The position numbers and the translations under genes were made by a program. A stretch of DNA of 6,888 bases from NCBI GenBank assembly GCA_050114795.1, contig JASFRS010000133.1:1-6888 (forward strand), written 5' to 3'. Positions 5,054 through 6,888 of the stretch are shown in pieces. How positions within the stretch are numbered: the first letter of the stretch is position 1; each line of letters begins with the position of its first letter. The notes beneath the pieces were generated by a model that saw only the letters and a list, made by a program, of their open reading frames with translations, had not been told where the DNA came from and searched no databases. Source of the stretch: JASFRS01 sp050114795. Its GTDB lineage: Bacteria > Pseudomonadota > Alphaproteobacteria > Sphingomonadales > CAKZYD01.

Positions 5054-6466
5054 TCAAGCCTGCTTCCATCTTAATGTCGTCATTAATTCCCGTACATTGC
5101 TGCTTTCCCGGAAACATTCTAATTGTTTCTTTATCTCAGCCGCCTTGGGTGAAGGTTTGGCACAGATATCGAATTTCTGCCAATATTCCTCATCCGAAAA
5201 GGGCTTCCATTTCGAGCCTAAAGGCCAGGCGCGTTCTTCACGCAAACTCTGCCCGCCTTTTAAATGGACCTCAATTGATGTGGGGAATTCACCTTCTAAT
5301 TTGTCTACGGGATTGCGCTTAATGAGCGGGTATAAAGCCCGGATTTCCGACCGCTCCGCCGCCTCATCTTCAAAATCTTCCAATCTGCATTCGCCTTGTG
5401 CCAGGCAAATGGCCAAAGCATGTTCAATGGAAAATTTCGACTGAAGCCCTGTTTCAGGTCGCTCATACATGAGATTATTGAAGTGAACGCGGGGGGCGTA
5501 AACATCAATATGTGTTACGTCTTCCGCTGTGAAACCGTGTTCTTCCCGCAGAAACAACAGGGCGTCCATCGCGCGATGGGCTGCCCCGCAGTTGGCAAAG
5601 CGTTTAACGCGGAAACCATGCTCCAATATCAGCAAAGGCTCACCAATGCTTTCGGTTTCAAAGCGAAGATTTTGCCCATGTTCGATATGGATGAGATTAT
5701 CACGCAACTCTTCATAATCCGGTCCGACCATGAGGCGGTTCATGCCGGTCCGCCCTTCGAGAACGGTATGAGACCCCTCTATGCCATATTTGGCAAGATG
5801 CGCCGCCATAACGCCGTTTCGTGCCGCAAGTCCGGCATGTAATGGCTTAGCTTCCGTGCCGAATTGCGACATGAAACCGGCAGCCATAGAGGTTGCAAGT
5901 GAAAGCGCCATGGAGGCTCGTTCGCTGTCCAGCGATAGCAATCGGGCACAGGCGGCCGCTGCACCTAAAGACCCTAAAGTCGCGGTTGCGTGCCAACCTC
6001 TGTTCCGGTGTATGGGGTTTACGCCCTGGCCGATGCGACCGAGAATTTGCAGCCCGACGATATAGGCATCCAGGCACTGAGCGCCAGACGCTTCGATATC
6101 TTCACCCAAGGCCAATATTGCTGGAACAAGAACAGTGGACGCATGCGCCTTCGGTGGGTCAAAATTATCATCAAGGTCAAGCGCATGGCCTGACGTCCCA
6201 TTAATCATCGCAGCCCAGGGTGGATTTAAGGTTTTTTCAAAGCCGATAACGCTGCTTTCACCCTCACCCCATATGGATAAAGCTTCGAAGGCTTTTAGGG
6301 CGGCACTTTCTCCCGCACCGGCTATGGAAACGGCTATCGTGTCGATAAATTCACGGTAGGCGGAGTGAAGCGCCTCTGATGGCCATTGATTTTCCACGCC
6401 AGCGATCCAGGTGCCATATGCCCTTATTGGATTGCCAGTATCATTTTTAATATCGTTTAGCCGCAT
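5054..6466 (-). CDS. MmgE/PrpD-family protein (dehydratase/decarboxylase family, substrate unknown)
   Basis: A 470-residue cytoplasmic protein, full length for the family that includes 2-methylcitrate dehydratase PrpD, MmgE and cis-aconitate decarboxylase. Landmarks are SGHALDLDDNFDPPKAHAST (92-111; Asp97, Asp99 and Asp100), GWHATATLGSLGAAAACARL (157-176, His159), TEAKPLHAGLAARNGVMAA (204-222, Lys207), the lid-region VKRFANCGAAHRAMDALL (287-304) and SKFSIEHALA (343-352). The His/Lys pair matches positions used by cis-aconitate decarboxylase, but the first motif has Asn101 where that enzyme has Thr, plus one extra residue before the His, so neither that activity nor PrpD activity is implied. 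No methylcitrate synthase, methylisocitrate lyase or aconitase gene is nearby. GGGGGA on the minus strand (6476-6481), 9 bases upstream, supports the start. It is the first gene of a two-gene unit with the nucleotidyltransferase. Family is sure; reaction is not. Confidence 0.88.
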   Translation of the reverse strand: MRLNDIKNDTGNPIRAYGTWIAGVENQWPSEALHSAYREFIDTIAVSIAGAGESAALKAFEALSIWGEGESSVIGFEKTLNPPWAAMINGTSGHALDLDDNFDPPKAHASTVLVPAILALGEDIEASGAQCLDAYIVGLQILGRIGQGVNPIHRNRGWHATATLGSLGAAAACARLLSLDSERASMALSLATSMAAGFMSQFGTEAKPLHAGLAARNGVMAAHLAKYGIEGSHTVLEGRTGMNRLMVGPDYEELRDNLIHIEHGQNLRFETESIGEPLLILEHGFRVKRFANCGAAHRAMDALLFLREEHGFTAEDVTHIDVYAPRVHFNNLMYERPETGLQSKFSIEHALAICLAQGECRLEDFEDEAAERSEIRALYPLIKRNPVDKLEGEFPTSIEVHLKGGQSLREERAWPLGSKWKPFSDEEYWQKFDICAKPSPKAAEIKKQLECFRESSNVRELMTTLRWKQA

Positions 6467-6638
6467 CGAATTATGTCCCCCAACCTAAATCCAATGATGG
6501 TGCGTATTATGGGCTAGAAAGCCTCTTTTTAATATAACCTCTCATGTTCTTGATAGTCAGTAACCGAGATTTTGATTGATATCTGTGCTCTAGTTAGCCA
6601 CATAGAAACTCTGTAAAGAATCAGAATTAATATATAAA
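6467..6638. other. AT-rich divergent intergenic region
   Basis: This 172-bp gap separates the leftward MmgE/PrpD unit from a rightward gene, so it should contain promoters for both. It is clearly more AT-rich than the genes on its left, especially 6525-6640. The rightward side contains TTGATA (6550-6555) and TTGATT (6572-6577), but neither has a well-placed -10. On the leftward side CATAAT (minus strand, within 6505-6512) could be a -10, without a good -35. No confident promoter, operator or small gene is seen. Confidence 0.4.
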
Positions 6639-6888
6639 ATGACTGACACGTTGTCCCCTAATTCCAGGCATACATCGATTTGCTTCATGTATAATCATGA
6701 TGCGCCGCATCAAGTGGCGCATACTGCACCTGTGCTGGATAAAGTTGTTAGCCAGAATACGGACGCTGAAATTATTGTTGCCTATTCAAATGAATCTATA
6801 AGAAAAAACATCGAAACTCATTTGAGTGAGGAGGCAAAAGGGCGGATTCAATTTTTAAAACTGGGCTATAATAAATTCCTGCATAGCT
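6639..6888 (+). CDS. Unrecognised protein, N-terminal fragment (83 codons), possibly transferase-like
   Basis: The frame is open from ATG 6639 to the right edge, so the gene is cut by the window. The protein begins MTDTLSPNSRHTSICFMYNHD, then APHQVAHTAPVLDKVVSQN, followed by a predicted strand EIIVAYS, a helix with many charged residues (ESIRKNIETHLSEEAKGR) and a second strand IQFLKLGY. This strand-helix-strand layout with an early His-Gln is like the first part of a Rossmann-type or GT-B domain. It recalls, from memory only, alphaproteobacterial glycosyltransferase or CDP-glycerol glycerophosphotransferase-like proteins. There is no signal peptide. No Shine-Dalgarno sequence precedes the ATG; an alternative ATG at 6687 would remove the first predicted strand. 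That it codes is likely; its function is not established. Confidence 0.5.
   Translation, partial: MTDTLSPNSRHTSICFMYNHDAPHQVAHTAPVLDKVVSQNTDAEIIVAYSNESIRKNIETHLSEEAKGRIQFLKLGYNKFLHS

Noticed and set aside
5097..5842. Plus-strand open frames opposite the MmgE/PrpD gene
   Set aside because: They are frame shadows of a well-supported gene, with no family motifs or ribosome sites.
5054..6466. Naming the MmgE/PrpD gene as prpD (2-methylcitrate dehydratase)
   Set aside because: No methylcitrate-cycle partner genes are present and the first active-site motif differs from PrpD; only the family is supported. The propionate link to the nearby mutase is tempting but unproven.
6511..6530. Small hairpin GGGCT-AGAA-AGCCT followed by TTTTT on the plus strand
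   Set aside because: It looks like a weak terminator, but no rightward gene lies upstream to be ended, and the stem has only five pairs including one G-T wobble.

Overview
The window looks like chromosomal DNA of a Gram-negative, aerobic, probably alphaproteobacterial organism. The reasons are the single-polypeptide cobalamin-dependent methylmalonyl-CoA mutase, an AraC regulator with a DJ-1/PfpI sensor domain, a Gram-negative type signal peptide, moderate GC content, and densely packed genes with G-rich Shine-Dalgarno sequences. No rRNA, tRNA, transposase, integrase, CRISPR array or phage gene was seen. The genus cannot be fixed from this sequence.

Layout from left to right: (1) the first 74 codons of a secreted protein, read leftwards off the window edge (1-224); (2) a 174-bp spacer with a long-armed inverted repeat; (3) a divergent pair, made of a DJ-1/PfpI enzyme of the isonitrile hydratase type (399-1034, minus) and an AraC regulator whose N-terminal half is a paralogous DJ-1/PfpI domain (1110-2090, plus); (4) a complete methylmalonyl-CoA mutase (2152-4272, plus) 61 bp behind the regulator, with its own likely sigma70-type promoter inside a run of four inverted repeats; (5) a leftward two-gene unit, an MmgE/PrpD-family protein (5054-6466) followed after 10 bp by a MobA-like nucleotidyltransferase (4252-5043), whose 3' end overlaps the mutase by 21 bp tail to tail; (6) a 172-bp AT-rich divergent spacer; (7) the start of an unrecognised rightward gene running off the right edge (6639-6888).

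The mutase connects propionyl-CoA/methylmalonyl-CoA breakdown to succinyl-CoA and the TCA cycle. The DJ-1 enzyme and the DJ-1-AraC protein share a 75-bp control region and probably form a small regulator/target pair. The MmgE/PrpD and nucleotidyltransferase genes are almost certainly co-transcribed and translationally coupled, but their joint substrate is unknown. No clearly new system is visible. The most unusual items are the inverted-repeat-packed mutase promoter and the unexplained pairing of an MmgE/PrpD protein with a nucleotidyltransferase that has an altered nucleotide-binding loop.
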